Positions 17,470 through 29,800 of a stretch of 64,000 nt of DNA are shown here, one piece after another; position 1 is the stretch's first letter; each line of letters opens with the position of its first letter. Position numbers and translations under genes: made by a program. A model generated the notes under the pieces. That model searched no databases and was not told the DNA's origin. It saw only the letters and a list, made by a program, of their open reading frames with translations. This DNA comes from Conchocele bisecta (lineage: Eukaryota; Mollusca; Bivalvia; Lucinida; Thyasiridae). Location of the stretch: the NCBI GenBank assembly GCA_029237695.1, contig CM055278.1, positions 70,981,188 to 71,045,187 on the forward strand, in the 5' to 3' direction.

Positions 17470-19175
17470 CAAACATTTTTAGCTTGACTATTCAACTGAA
17501 GAATAGTTAGAGCTTATGTTGTCACCCCGGCGTCGGCGTCACCGTCCCGCCTTGGTTAAGGTTTTTAGTCAAGCTTGTATATGGAATACTACTGGCCCTA
17601 CACCCACCATACTTAGACAACTTTATCTCCTAGTGATGTACATCAATAACCCCTGATCTATATTTGACCTTGACCTACATTTCCTCTTAAATTACTTAGT
17701 TAATTCCCATTGGTTAAGGTTTTTAGTCAACCTTGGTTAAGGTTTTTAGTCAAGCTTGTACATGGAATACTATTGTGCATACAGACACCATACTTGGACA
17801 ACCTTTTCTCATAGGGATGTACATCAATAACCCCTGATCTATATTTGACCTTGACCTACATTTCCTCTTGAATTACTTAGTTAATTCCCCTTGGTTAAGG
17901 TTTTTAGTCAACCTTGTATATGGAATACTACTGGCCCTACACCCACCATACTTGGACAACTTCATCCCCTAGTGATGTACATCAATAACCCCTGATTTAT
18001 ATTTGACATTGACCTACATTTCCTCTTGAATTACTTAGTTAATTCCCCTTGGTTAAGGTTTTTAGTCAACCTTGGTTAAGGTTTTTAGTCAAGCTTGTAC
18101 ATGGAATACTATTGTGCATACAGACACCATACTTGGACAACCTTTTCTCATAGGGATGTACATCAATAACCCCTGATCTATATTTGACCTTGACCTACAT
18201 TTCCTCTTGAATTACTTACTTAATTCCCCTTGGTTAAAGTTTTTTTAGTCAAGCTTGTATATGGAATACTACTGGCCCTACACCCACCATACTTGGACAA
18301 CTTCATCTCCTAGTGATGTACATCAATAACCCCTGATCTATATTTTACATTGACCTACATTTCCTCTTGAATTACTTACTTAATTCCCCTTGGTTAAGGT
18401 TTTTAGTCAAGCTTGTAGATGGAATACTCCTGGCCCTACACCAACCATACTTGGACAACGTCATCTAGTGATGTACATCAACAACCCCTGACCTATATTT
18501 GACCTTGACCTACATTTAACCTTGAATTACTTAGTTAATTCCCCTTGGTTAAGGTTTTTAGTCAACCGTGTTTTTAGTCAACCTTGGTCAATCTTTAGTC
18601 AAGCTTGTAGATGGAATACTATTGTGCATACAGACACCATACATTGTACTTGGATAACCTTTTTTTCTGACATCAATAACCCCTGACCTATATTTTACCT
18701 TCACCTACATTTAACCTTGAATTACTTGGTTAATGTTTATAGTCAAGCTTGTATATGGAATACTCCTGGGCCTACATCAACCATACTTGGACAACTTCAT
18801 CTCCTAATGATGTACATCAATAATCCCTGACCTATATTTGACCTTGACCTACTTTTATCCTTGGATTACTTAGTTATTTCCCCTTGGTTAAGGTTTTTAG
18901 TCAAGCTTGTATATGGAATACTCCTGGGCCTACAGCAACCATACTTGGAAAACTTCATCTCCTAGTGATGTACATCAATAACCCCTGACCTACATCTGAC
19001 ATTGACCTACATTTAACCTTGAATTAATTACTTACTTAATTCCCCTTGGTTAAGGTTTTTAGTCAACCGTGGTTAAGGTTTTTATGCAGGCCGCAGCCAC
19101 CTTGTTTGTCAAGCTATGTGTACATCGACAACCCTCGTAGTCGAGCTATGCTGTTCTCCTACAGCTCTTGTTATG
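17470..19175 (+). mobile_element. Helitron-like tandem element H1 (about 170-bp units)
   Basis: The head hairpin AGCTTGACTATTC / GAATAGTTAGAGCT at 17479-17514 is followed by a GTC-rich stretch (GGCGTCGGCGTCACCGTC), then about nine units of about 170 bp. Each unit has TTGGTTAAGGTTTTTAGTCA, CATACTTGGACAACTTC and TTTGACCTTGACCTACATTT. It closes with a GAGCT / AGCTC hairpin and CTTGTT near 19170. This head, short-repeat, tandem-core, hairpin-tail order fits bivalve pearl/HINE elements. Confidence 0.75.
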
Positions 19176-19196
19176 GTACGAAGTTTAGTGAAACCA

Positions 19197-19572
19197 AGGC
19201 TCCACATAAGCTGCGTATTTGCTTAAATACCCAATTAAAATTGCCAAAAATCCAATTGAAAGCAGAAGTAGCGAGTATCAAAAAGCAATACAAATGTTAT
19301 GGTACCTTTATCATGCTGCAGAAAACAATAAACAGATATAGCATATTTTTCTTATTTTCTAAGAAAACACATCTTGGTATTTCATTAATTCTAATGAAAT
19401 GCCAAGACTTGTTTTCATTTCGAAGCAAACTATTCAATAATTGATGTCTGTTGATGTGTAAACAGTAGTGTGATTTTATTTTACCCAATTAAAATTTGAA
19501 ATACCCAATTGCTTTATAAGAAATGATGGAGTAACAATACCCAATTACTAATTCCTTATCTGGAGCCCTGCC
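19197..19572 (+). mobile_element. MITE family M4, full copy
   Basis: Left GCTCCACATAAGCTGCGTAT, right TTCCTTATCTGGAGCCCTG, with internal ACCCAATTGAAAGC-type blocks. Confidence 0.85.
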
Positions 19573-19582
19573 AGAACAATAA

Positions 19583-20119
19583 ATATGTTAAAGGTACATA
19601 CCCACTCAGTTGGCACAAAATGTCCCACATGCCAGGTTAATATAATAAAGGGAGATAGATATGACATTTTCTGGCAAAATAAACATTCATTCACCATTAC
19701 CCACGTATTTATTGACATTATTATACATTTTATATCAGACGAAAATTCCGACGCTGATATCAAGGGCGATAACCGTCTTTCCTTAAAATGTTAAAGGACA
19801 TTACTATTTATTCTCTGCATTTATTTTTTGATGTGCAATGATCATACTTTACAATCTTTCGAAAATATAATTTTTTCAGGTGACACATTGAATATTAAAG
19901 TATAAATAATTAAAAAATATCATGCCTCATTTGCATATGAAAATAGCCTGATACCACCACGAGTCACTATCAGTAAAATAAATATTACTTAATAATTATA
20001 TCTCTATAGCGGGCACTCGTAAATTTTAGAACCGGTGGAATAGTGACACAATGATACACTTAATATTGAATTCCTATAAAGAACAGTTTTTTCCTACTGA
20101 GTGGTCATATACCTTTAAA
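19583..20119 (+). mobile_element. MITE family M5, full copy of about 540 bp
   Basis: The ends AAAGGTACATACCCACTCAG and ACTGAGTGGTCATATACCTT are inverted. The interior includes CATTTGCATATGAAAATAGC and GAATAGTGACACAATGATAC. Other copies are at 47890 (partial), 50340-52033 (interrupted) and 60605-60940 (minus, partial). Confidence 0.88.
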
Positions 20120-20177
20120 CAAAACCTGGAACAAATGAAATCTCAATGAGAGTAGTTATTGACTGTGATCATACAGT

Positions 20178-20372
20178 GTATGTGGCTGTGACTGGAGGAA
20201 TGAGATTTATGGGATTTATAACCAGTGTAGCTCCTGATCAAATAACACACTCCTGTAGCCTGATAGCTATATTGTTTGATAGACGCACGACGGGTGCTTC
20301 ATTGATGGAATGGCAAACAGTGCAGATCCTGATCAGACTGTGCCCCATTTCTCCAGTCACAGCCACATAAGT
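20178..20372. mobile_element. MITE family M2 copy
   Basis: TATGTGGCTGTGACTGGAGG left, CATTTCTCCAGTCACAGCCA right. Confidence 0.85.
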
Positions 20373-20451
20373 CATACACTGAAGTTGTGGAGGACACTCC
20401 TACATATATTTACACCAATATTTGTCATACAATCAAGTTGTGGAAGCTCGC

Positions 20452-20687
20452 CACTTTAAACACCAAGTAACTTAATAGGATGTTCCATGCCAATGTTTCA
20501 CGCTATTTCATTAATTTTATTCATTCAAATTATCCCATTCTTCTAAAAGGGTAATCTGTACGACGTTTAAAATTATTAACAAACAGTGCAGATCCTGATG
20601 AGACGGCTCGTTACGAGCCGGCTCATCTGGATCTGCACTGTTTGCAAACATTGTCTATATAGAGGTCTGTGGTGTTGAAAGGGTTAA
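20452..20687 (-). mobile_element. piggyBac-type MITE (M1a), inverted full copy
   Basis: Same sequence as the 264-bp array at 50740-51990, in the opposite orientation: GACGGCTCGTTACGAGCCGG core and GGTGTTGAAAGGGTTAA end. It begins about 20 nt beyond the stop codon of the minus-strand coiled-coil gene, so it forms that gene's 3' UTR. Confidence 0.88.
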
Positions 20688-20705
20688 ACTAACTACCGAC
20701 GTGAG

Positions 20706-20808
20706 CTATACGCGCATGTTGTGGAAGGTGTTTTTCTGCGTGATCAGTTCTAGCTGAATTTCCTCACTGCGACTCGTGTATAGTTTCTCATCTCCCTCCA
20801 CCAGGTGC
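20706..20808 (-). CDS. coiled-coil gene, terminal exon
   Basis: On the minus strand, the acceptor is GTCTGTTGCAG and the stop TAG is at 20708-20706. One leading base completes Trp with the previous exon. It encodes HLVEGDEKLYTSRSEEIQLE and LITQKNTFHNMRV, then stop: 34 codons in all, helical and acidic. Confidence 0.82.
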
Positions 20809-23800
20809 CTGCAACAGACGTATAACAAACGCCATGTGATTCTGTACCTATTTTAGGGTATGATGTATTACAGGGTATGCACAGGTAAAGCATACATAGA
20901 TAAAGGTAATAGCCTTGATCATAAAAAAAATACTTACAAACAAGGCAAGTCCTCAGTGACGTTGACCTTGACTAGGGTCGTATGCAAAACAAAGCACCAT
21001 CCCTGGACACACATTATCAAAATCGGGGAAGCGGTTCAGAGGTTATTGAAAAAAAAAGGTGTTACCAACGTACGTTCACACGTATGCATGCACATACATG
21101 GACTAACGCAATATCTCCTCTTGCCTATTGGCCGTGACCATTCTACACAACACTGGTTTACCAGAATATATAATTACCCCTTAGACCGCTATCTTATTTT
21201 TTTTGTCGTCTGCTGTTTTTTTTATATTTTCCATTTTTATCATCAAAAACATGCTTTTACAGCACTTTAGAATAATTTACAACATGCTTTGACAGCACTT
21301 CAGAATCATTTCCATTTTTCTAAAGTGCTGTCAAACCATGTTTTTATTGAGAAAAAAGGCAAGATATAAAAGCAACAGCAGACGACAATTGTTGTGAGTA
21401 GCGGTCTAAGGGTTAATGGTGTCTAACGGCCTGCCAACAGCTACTACTTTATAACGGGTGTAACCGGATTCAACTCTAGTAACAAGAAAGCCAAAAATGT
21501 ACCTGAGGGCCAAACGAGGGAGGGATATCAGGATTCTGGCAAGGTTGAACCTCATCGTTAACCCTTAGACTGCTACTCACAACAATTGTCGTCTGCTGTT
21601 GCTTTTATATCTTGCCTTATTTCTCAATAAAAACATGGTTTGACAGCACTTAAGAATCATTTCCAATGGAAATGATTCTGAAGTGCTGTCAAAGCATGTT
21701 GTAAATTATTCTAAAGTGCTGTCAAAGCTCGTTTTTGTCGCGCCCGCTTGCGGAAAGCGCGATATAGTCGGCACTTTGGCGTACGTACGTACGTGTGTCC
21801 GGTTAAAGATTTTGGTTAAGTTGTTTGGCTAAAGTTTTTGGTTAAGTTCTTTGGTTAAAGTTTTTGGTTAAGTTTTTTGGTTAAAGTTTTTGGTTAAAGT
21901 TTTTCGTTATACTATATCTTTGCAACTGCTTTGCCCATTACCTTGAAACTTCACATGGGTGTTTATCATCATCTATATTTTCATTCTACCCCCCTCCCGT
22001 GCGACCCCTGTGCCCAATGTCAAGGTCAAATTACTTTGAAGTTTTTGGTTAAGTTTTTTGGTTAAAGTTTTTGGTTAAGTTTTTTGGTTAAACTTTTTCG
22101 TTATACTACATCTCTGCAACTGCTTTGCCCATTACCTTGAAACTTCGTGGGTGGAAGGTGGGTGCAAGCGATGGGTAATTTAACGATCGGGGTTCATCCT
22201 TACCGGAATTCCGACTGGAGACCTGGTTTGGCCCTCACATACGTCTTTGGTATTTTGTATGTGACAGTTGAATCTGGTTATGCCCCTTATGTGAGTATTA
22301 CGATTATTCGTAATCCTATTTTAGGGGAAGGGGCCAAGTGACTTTGGTGTGGTATGGACCTGCCACCAGGTCAGGTTATTCTAATTGCAAGACTGAATAT
22401 ATTGTTTCTCGATGTAAATATTCAGTTCTGATTTTGGAATTTTCCCCCCAATGCAGCAGGTTAAAACGGGATCGAACCCGTTTGCCCGGCCTTACATGAC
22501 CTTAGCTGTTGATAGGCCGTTAAACACCAATAAACAAACAAACAAACCTTGAAACTTCATATGGGTGTTTATCATTATCTATATTTTCATTCTACCCCCT
22601 CCTGTGCGGCCCCGGTGACCAATGTCAAGGTCAAATTACTTTGAAGTTTTTGGTTAAGTTCTTTGGTTAAAGTTTTTGGTTAAGTTTTTTGGTTAAAGTT
22701 TTTGGTTAAGTTTTTTGGTTAAGTTTTTTGGTTAAAGTTTTTCGTTATACTATATCTCTGCAACTGCTTTGCCCATTACCTTGAAACTTCACATGCGTGT
22801 TTATCATCATCTATATTTTCATTCTACCCCCCTCCCGTGCGGCCCCTGTGCCCAAAGTCAAGGTCAAATTACTTTGAAGTTTTTGGTTAAGTTTTTTGGT
22901 TAAAGTTTTTGGTTAAGTTTTTTAGTTAAGTTTTTTGGTTAAAGTTTTTGGTTAAGTTTTTTGTTAAGTTTTTTGGTTAAAGTTTTTCGTTATACTATAT
23001 CTCTGCAACTGCTTTGCCCATTACCTTGAAACTTCACATGGGTGTTTATCATCATCTATATTCATTCTACCCCCCTCCCGTGCAGCCCCTGTGCCCAATG
23101 TCAAGGTCAAATTACTTTGAAGTTTTTGGTTAAGTTTTTTGGTTAAAGTTTTTGGTTAAGTTTTTTGGTTAAAGTTTTTGGTTAAGTTTTTTGGTTAAAG
23201 TTTTTCATTATACTATATCTCTGCAACTGCTTTGCCCATTACCTTGAAACTTCACATGGGTGTTTATCATCATCTATATTTGCATTCTACCCCCCTCCCA
23301 TGCGGCCCCTGTGCCCAATGTCAAGGTCAAATTACTTTGAAGTTTTTGGTTAAAGTTTTTTTCGCGCCCGCTTGCGGAAAGCGCGATATAGTCGGCACTT
23401 TGGCGTACGTACGTACGTACGTACGTGTGTCCGGTTAAAGTTTTTGGTTAAGTTTTTTGGTTAAAGTTTTTCGTTAAACTAAATATTTTTAGTGTCCATG
23501 CCTCGCCACAAGGCGCGACATGCAGGCCGCGGCCATCTAGTTTATGATAAAAATGGAAAATAGAATATAAACAGCAGACGACAAAACAAATAAGATGGGG
23601 CTTATGGGTTTTGCGACCAGTGTAGATCCAGATCATCCTGAGCATCCGCAGTCTGATAAGGATCTGCACTGCTCACCATTCCATCAATGAAACGCCCATC
23701 ATGCCTCTAACAAGCAATATAGATTGTTATCAGGCTACAGGAGTGTTTTATTTCATCAGTAATTACATCGGTCACAAATCCCATAAGTCCCATTTCTCCA

Positions 23801-26800
23801 GTCACAGCCATAAATTGCCATGCTCCCAACCAACTGACCGCACTTACCAGAGTAACTGTCGATTGACATCAGAGTTATCCTCCCCTTTCAGCTCTCCTAT
23901 CGCCTGGAGCCGTTGTGTTAAATTCTCGATTTTGCTATGTATTTCAATATCTACAGAAAAAATACATATTCATATCTACGGTGGTCGCAAACACCATAAG
24001 CTACATTTAAATACAATATATAAAGACACCGCATCTGGACAAGTTAGTATAACAAGGCGATCACCATGCAGGGAATGTCTCACCCACTACCAATGGGTCA
24101 AAGTGATTCGAATGGCCAAGAATTGTTAGCTATCAATGTGAGAAAGCTACATCCAACAAGCGTATCAAGAGATATGTGAAATTTGGACGTATATACAAGT
24201 TTTGATGGACGTTTCCTATATTTCAAGGAAAGTAGGTCACGGTCACAAGAAGTTAGTTATCAATGAAAGCAAGCTAGGGTTGAAGTTTGGCGAAAGATCC
24301 CACTAACATATGAGGAGATATGCGAAATTAGGTCATGGTCACCTGAATGACCCATGGTGGTTAGGTATCAATGTGAGGAAGCTATTGACAAAATTCTTCG
24401 TATTTAAAAATGGCCCATCTCAATTATACGTCTACGAGAAAACTTACACTCCCGCTCCCTCAGTTGATGAGTCTGTTTGCTGTCGGCGATGGTTTCCACC
24501 AAATTTGGATCCGTCTATGAACATATAGAGAACACAGGTGGAAGACTCGGACCTAGGACACCAAAAAAATGCCTATTAAAAAAATCCCATTACCCCACCC
24601 ACTTGGTCTCGTACAGTACCATCTTCTATATAGAGGATGGTACTGTACAAAACCAAGTGGGTGGGGTAATGGGATTTTTTTAATAGGCATTTTTTTTTGG
24701 TGTCATAGGTCCGAGTCTTCCACCTGTGATAGAGAATACCCAGCCGAGGTGTATTTTGTTATCACATTTATCAGGCGAGACAAGTCGAGGCTAGGAATCC
24801 ATACCATTTAGGAGTCGCGTCTCATAAACTTGATATTAAAAGACACTAGCATGGTATTCTATTTATCAGGTAACATGTTACGCTATGAAATGTATAATGT
24901 TGTTATTGATGGAAGGAACGCAGATAAGTTTATGTTGTGTGATGACACTGAGGTCAGAAAAATATTGACAGCTTGCCTTCCATTGTGTTTCAATAGGAAA
25001 CAATAGTATACAATTAATATGGCAGTATTACTTTATATAAAACTGATGAATGAAAACTAGCTGTTCACCACAGCTTATATTATCAGTCAAGTAGGAAATG
25101 AAGTGACAAAATTTAGTCATAACTGCCTAACAATAATTGTACATACATAAACATTAGCCATACCTGAAATTGTGACAGTTTCGTGCATCAGGAAAATTAC
25201 CTCAACTCGAGTGACAGTCTGTGGGTTACACTGGCCACAAACTCGGTTAGCCCCGTGTTATTTTTTACTTACATAGAGTGACTTGGCCTCCACCATTGTC
25301 TTGGAGATCTTGCTTAGCTCGTCCTGGAATTTGTTGCTGAAAAGTTAAGATCACACTAAACAAATACGAGACACGCCATGCAATTTTGTACCTAAGAACA
25401 TGATTTTTTCATGAAATACATTTACAGATGCCGTCGAAAGATGACGGCATTTTCATAGCAAATGCGCAATAGCTATGAAAAATTTGTCATCTTTCGTAAA
25501 TATTTTTCATGAGGTATCGCACATGTTCTTAGGTACAAATTCGCATAGAGTGTCTAAAATATGTGACTGGAGAAATGGGGCTTGCGGAATTTGTGACCAG
25601 TGTTGCTCCTGATCAAATAACACAGTTCTGTAGCCTGGTAACGATATACATGTATATTGCTTGTTAGAAGTATGATGGATGTTTCATTGAAGGCACAGCT
25701 AACAGTCCAGATCCTGATCAGACTGTGCAGACTGATCTTGATCGCCATTGCAAGACCCATAAGCCCGATTTTGCCTTGTCACAGCCACATCTGTATTTTA
25801 CTTTATGTATTTGGAGGATGGGAGCCTACTTTGCCTTAATTCTTAACAAAAAAACTGTTTTGACAGCACATGAGAATTGACAGCAATGGAGACGATTCTC
25901 ATGCGCTGCCAAAACAGGTTTTTTATCGAGAAATATTGAAAATAAAACATTTCCAGCAGACGACACAATTTAATTCAGCATAGTAAGGGTTAACCAATTC
26001 CATGCGGAATACCCATATAAGGGTACACAAATTTATATAAAAAAATCTGCAATTTTTCTAATTTCTCATCGAAAGTATATGTTGTGACCACTCATTTGAA
26101 CCGTCTCGATGAGACGGTTCAAATGGTGGCCACACCATATACTTTTAGGGAGATACGAGAAAACTAATCAGATTTTTCTATCAGCAAAATGGGGAATCCC
26201 CAGCATGAGATGGTTAAAGATTCATATCGTATTATTGGGATTCACAAATGGGGCCAAGTGATCCACTAGCTGTAGTAAGGGTGCCTGACACTGGATCAGG
26301 ACACTATCTTTCAGTGCTGAAAGCTGATTGTAAGGTTCGCCCAGCCACCTTACAGGTGCATTCTCATTTGTGGCTGTGACTGGAGAAACGGGGCTTATCG
26401 GATTTGTGATCAGTGTAGCTCCTGATCAAGTAGCACACTGCTGTATTTCGATAGTAATCTATATTGCTCGTTAGAAACATGGTGGGTGCTCTATTAATGA
26501 AATGGCGAACAGTTCATATCCTGATCAGACTGTGCAAATGCACAGCTGCAGCCAATTTCACCAACATTGCAAAGTATACTTATCTAGCAAAGTATACTTT
26601 GAGGGAGTAACCATTTATTTTCCCCGAAAGTAGAACTAACAACTGCATATATTTGATGATTAAAAGTATGCAGAATTATTATACTGAATTTATTACATTA
26701 TCACAGCCAAAATGGCTGTGATAATGTAATAAATTCAGTATAATAAAAATTGATAAATTTAGGCTAAAATTGAAAATTTCTCCCTCAAAGTATACTTTGC

Positions 26801-29800
26801 TAGATAAGTATACTTTGCTAGATAAGTATACTTTGCAATGTTGGTGAATAGGCTACTGATCTATATCTACACTGATCTACAGTGATCGCAAAACCCATAA
26901 GTTCCATTTCTCCAGTCACAGCTACATTTGTACATGGCCTTGCTGTTGAATGTACATAAAATCTGGATCAATCAATCTACTACATGTATCAAACTTATTT
27001 CCAACCTCGATTGCTTACCCTAAAAGTACTAAAAAAGTCATACAAGTTACAGACAGCTTAACACACTGATCGCTGAATACAAGTTAGTTAAAAGAGGGTG
27101 TAAAGGGGTTTAATTGAAGATACATGTACATGTATATGACGATACTATAGGACATCCATAAATATCAGATTTCCTAACAAGATAGAAAATCTGATACTTG
27201 TACTTGTGTAGTACCGATATCGGTGAAAATTGAAACAACCCTGCAGTCCTAGTACATGTGTCGTCATATATCTTCAATTAAACGTCTGTACACAGGGCCA
27301 TGATGAAAACATGGTTTTATTTTTTATATTTTTTTTTTTTTTTTAAATCCTGATTTTTTTTTTTTTTAATTCAGCGGTCCTAGTATCGTCATACATCTTC
27401 AATTAAACCACTTTACACAGGCCATGATAAAATAACGTTTTATTTTTTATAAGATTTTTTCAAAAAATCTGGATATGCCACTTTACAAGTTTATACATGT
27501 AGTACTTGTATATTTAAAGGTGGAAATTAATTTTACTGAAGACACTTCCGTACCGAGATCACTGATGACTATACTAACATGTCATCCTCCTGTGACGTTT
27601 CCTCCGTCTTTATCTGGTGAGAGAGCCGTGTCAGCTGATCACGCTTCTCTTTGTTCTTTTCTTCTAGACTAACATGGATAAAGTACAGAAACATTTGAGA
27701 CACGCCATGTGATTTTGTACCTTCGGAGATAGCATAATTTCATTAAAGACGTTTACAAAATTTACAATATTTTCCATAAATGGCGTCAAAAGTTGACAAT
27801 ATAATTCCGCATGTACTCTAAACTTTTGTCAACTTTTGACTTTATTTATGAAAAATATTGTAAATTTTGTTAACATATTGAATGAAATTAATCAGATGTC
27901 CAAAGGTACAAAATCACATGGCGTGTCTCATATTATTACGGGCCTTTGCCTAGCTCATTTTGTCACCTAAACTGCCGGCCAGGATTATGGGATCGAGTAT
28001 TGGAGCAAGGATTTTATGTGACATGTTTATCTGGTCTGTGAGCCATGTCAGCTGATCTTGCTTTCTCTCTCTGTTTTTCAGGAGACTAACATGAATAAGG
28101 CATGAAAATGTATCATTACAGGCCAATTATGGCACTGTGGTACCCCAGCCCCTTAATATACTTGAGTGCTATACATTTCAGATTGAATATACAATAATAA
28201 CTTGAATTATACGGACACAATTTATTCTGGACAAACACATACATTTTAGGTTAATTTAATTTACAGTATAAAAGATCCAATTTTAATATCTTTTTCATTC
28301 AAATTTATTTCCATTTGATTCTTGGATGTACTACGCACAGGTTGAAGTAACGGACCGCGGTTAATAAATACATTAAATATGCCTAAAAGCATGAATAAAT
28401 AAAAAAAGATATACGGTAAGCTAAACAAATTGTTTTTGCTCCCTCCATATAGACTTATACTGGTATAAGTCTATATGGAGGGAGTAAAAACAATATTTCA
28501 TTTATTGATGCTTTTAGGCATATCTAATGTATTTATAGACCTCGGTCCGTTACTTCAACCTGTGGTACTACGGACTGTATTGTAAGTACTGGTTTTTGCC
28601 CAATTTAATAATTCAGCTGTAATTCCAGCTGTAATTTCTTCAATCACAGTCATCTGTGAGTTTGGGTATCAACATGCGTTTTACTAGACAGTTCATCTGG
28701 ATCTATACTGCTTGCAAATATTAGAAATTATAGAATACAAATCTTAACCCTTTAAACCCGAAAGTCCGCTATAGCGGGATTTGCAAACAGTGCAGATCCA
28801 GATGAGCCGGTTCTTGACGAGCCTTCTCATCATCATCTGCACTTTTTGCAAGTCATTTTCATATTTTTGAGAACTGTTTCATAAATAGGCTAGTCTGAAA
28901 ATCATTTTGTAATGGTTGGATTGGTTGCAAAAATCCATTCCAGTTACTTATGAGGGAAAGGGTTAAACATTTGATATGGTTCATATCAGACTAAACGCAT
29001 CATCCGAAATTTAATTCTGCCATACCTGTCCGACTGTGCTTGTGTCTTTGTCACTTTATGTTGTGCGATTTTCATTGTTTCTGAAAGTATCAAGGTTGTG
29101 AATAATTCATATGCAGAGCTAAGAGAGGTACGAAAAACATGCAAAGTTTTACAAAAGGTATGTAACTGACTTTTTAAAATTATCTTTGAACATATTAGTT
29201 AATGCACATCTGGGGGCCGTTTCACTAAACTGTGTACGACTAAAATGTTTGTAAGTGCAAAATTATGATAGCCTGTACATTTCACATTAACAATGTTTTC
29301 TTGTAAACAATTATTGGATTCACATTTATTGAGCATAGGCTGAATATGCAGCCTATGCTCAATAAATGTAAATTCATCAATTGAAATTTACAGACTCTTC
29401 TAAATCTGCACTTACAAACATTTTAGTCGTACAGAGTTTAGTGAAACGGCCCCCAGAACATACATACATAATTATGTTCTTATATAAAAATATTAACCAA
29501 CCTTTACACATATTATACATTAATTTTCTAAATTATCAGCAACTGGTAATATTGAAACAGCCAGAAAAACAAGAAAAGGACTGTAATAACCCCCTAAATT
29601 ATTGGACACTTTTTGCGGTGATTATTTTGTACTCTCACTTTTGATAATCAATGCATATTCTGCTAAAATAAGTGAGTCAAATACGTCAATATGCCCTTAT
29701 CTGGAGCTATTCACTGCTGCGAGTCACTTACCCTGCATTTTTGTGTTCAAGTCTTTCACCTGGTTCAGCTTGGCTGTTGCTAGAATGTATAATAACCCAA

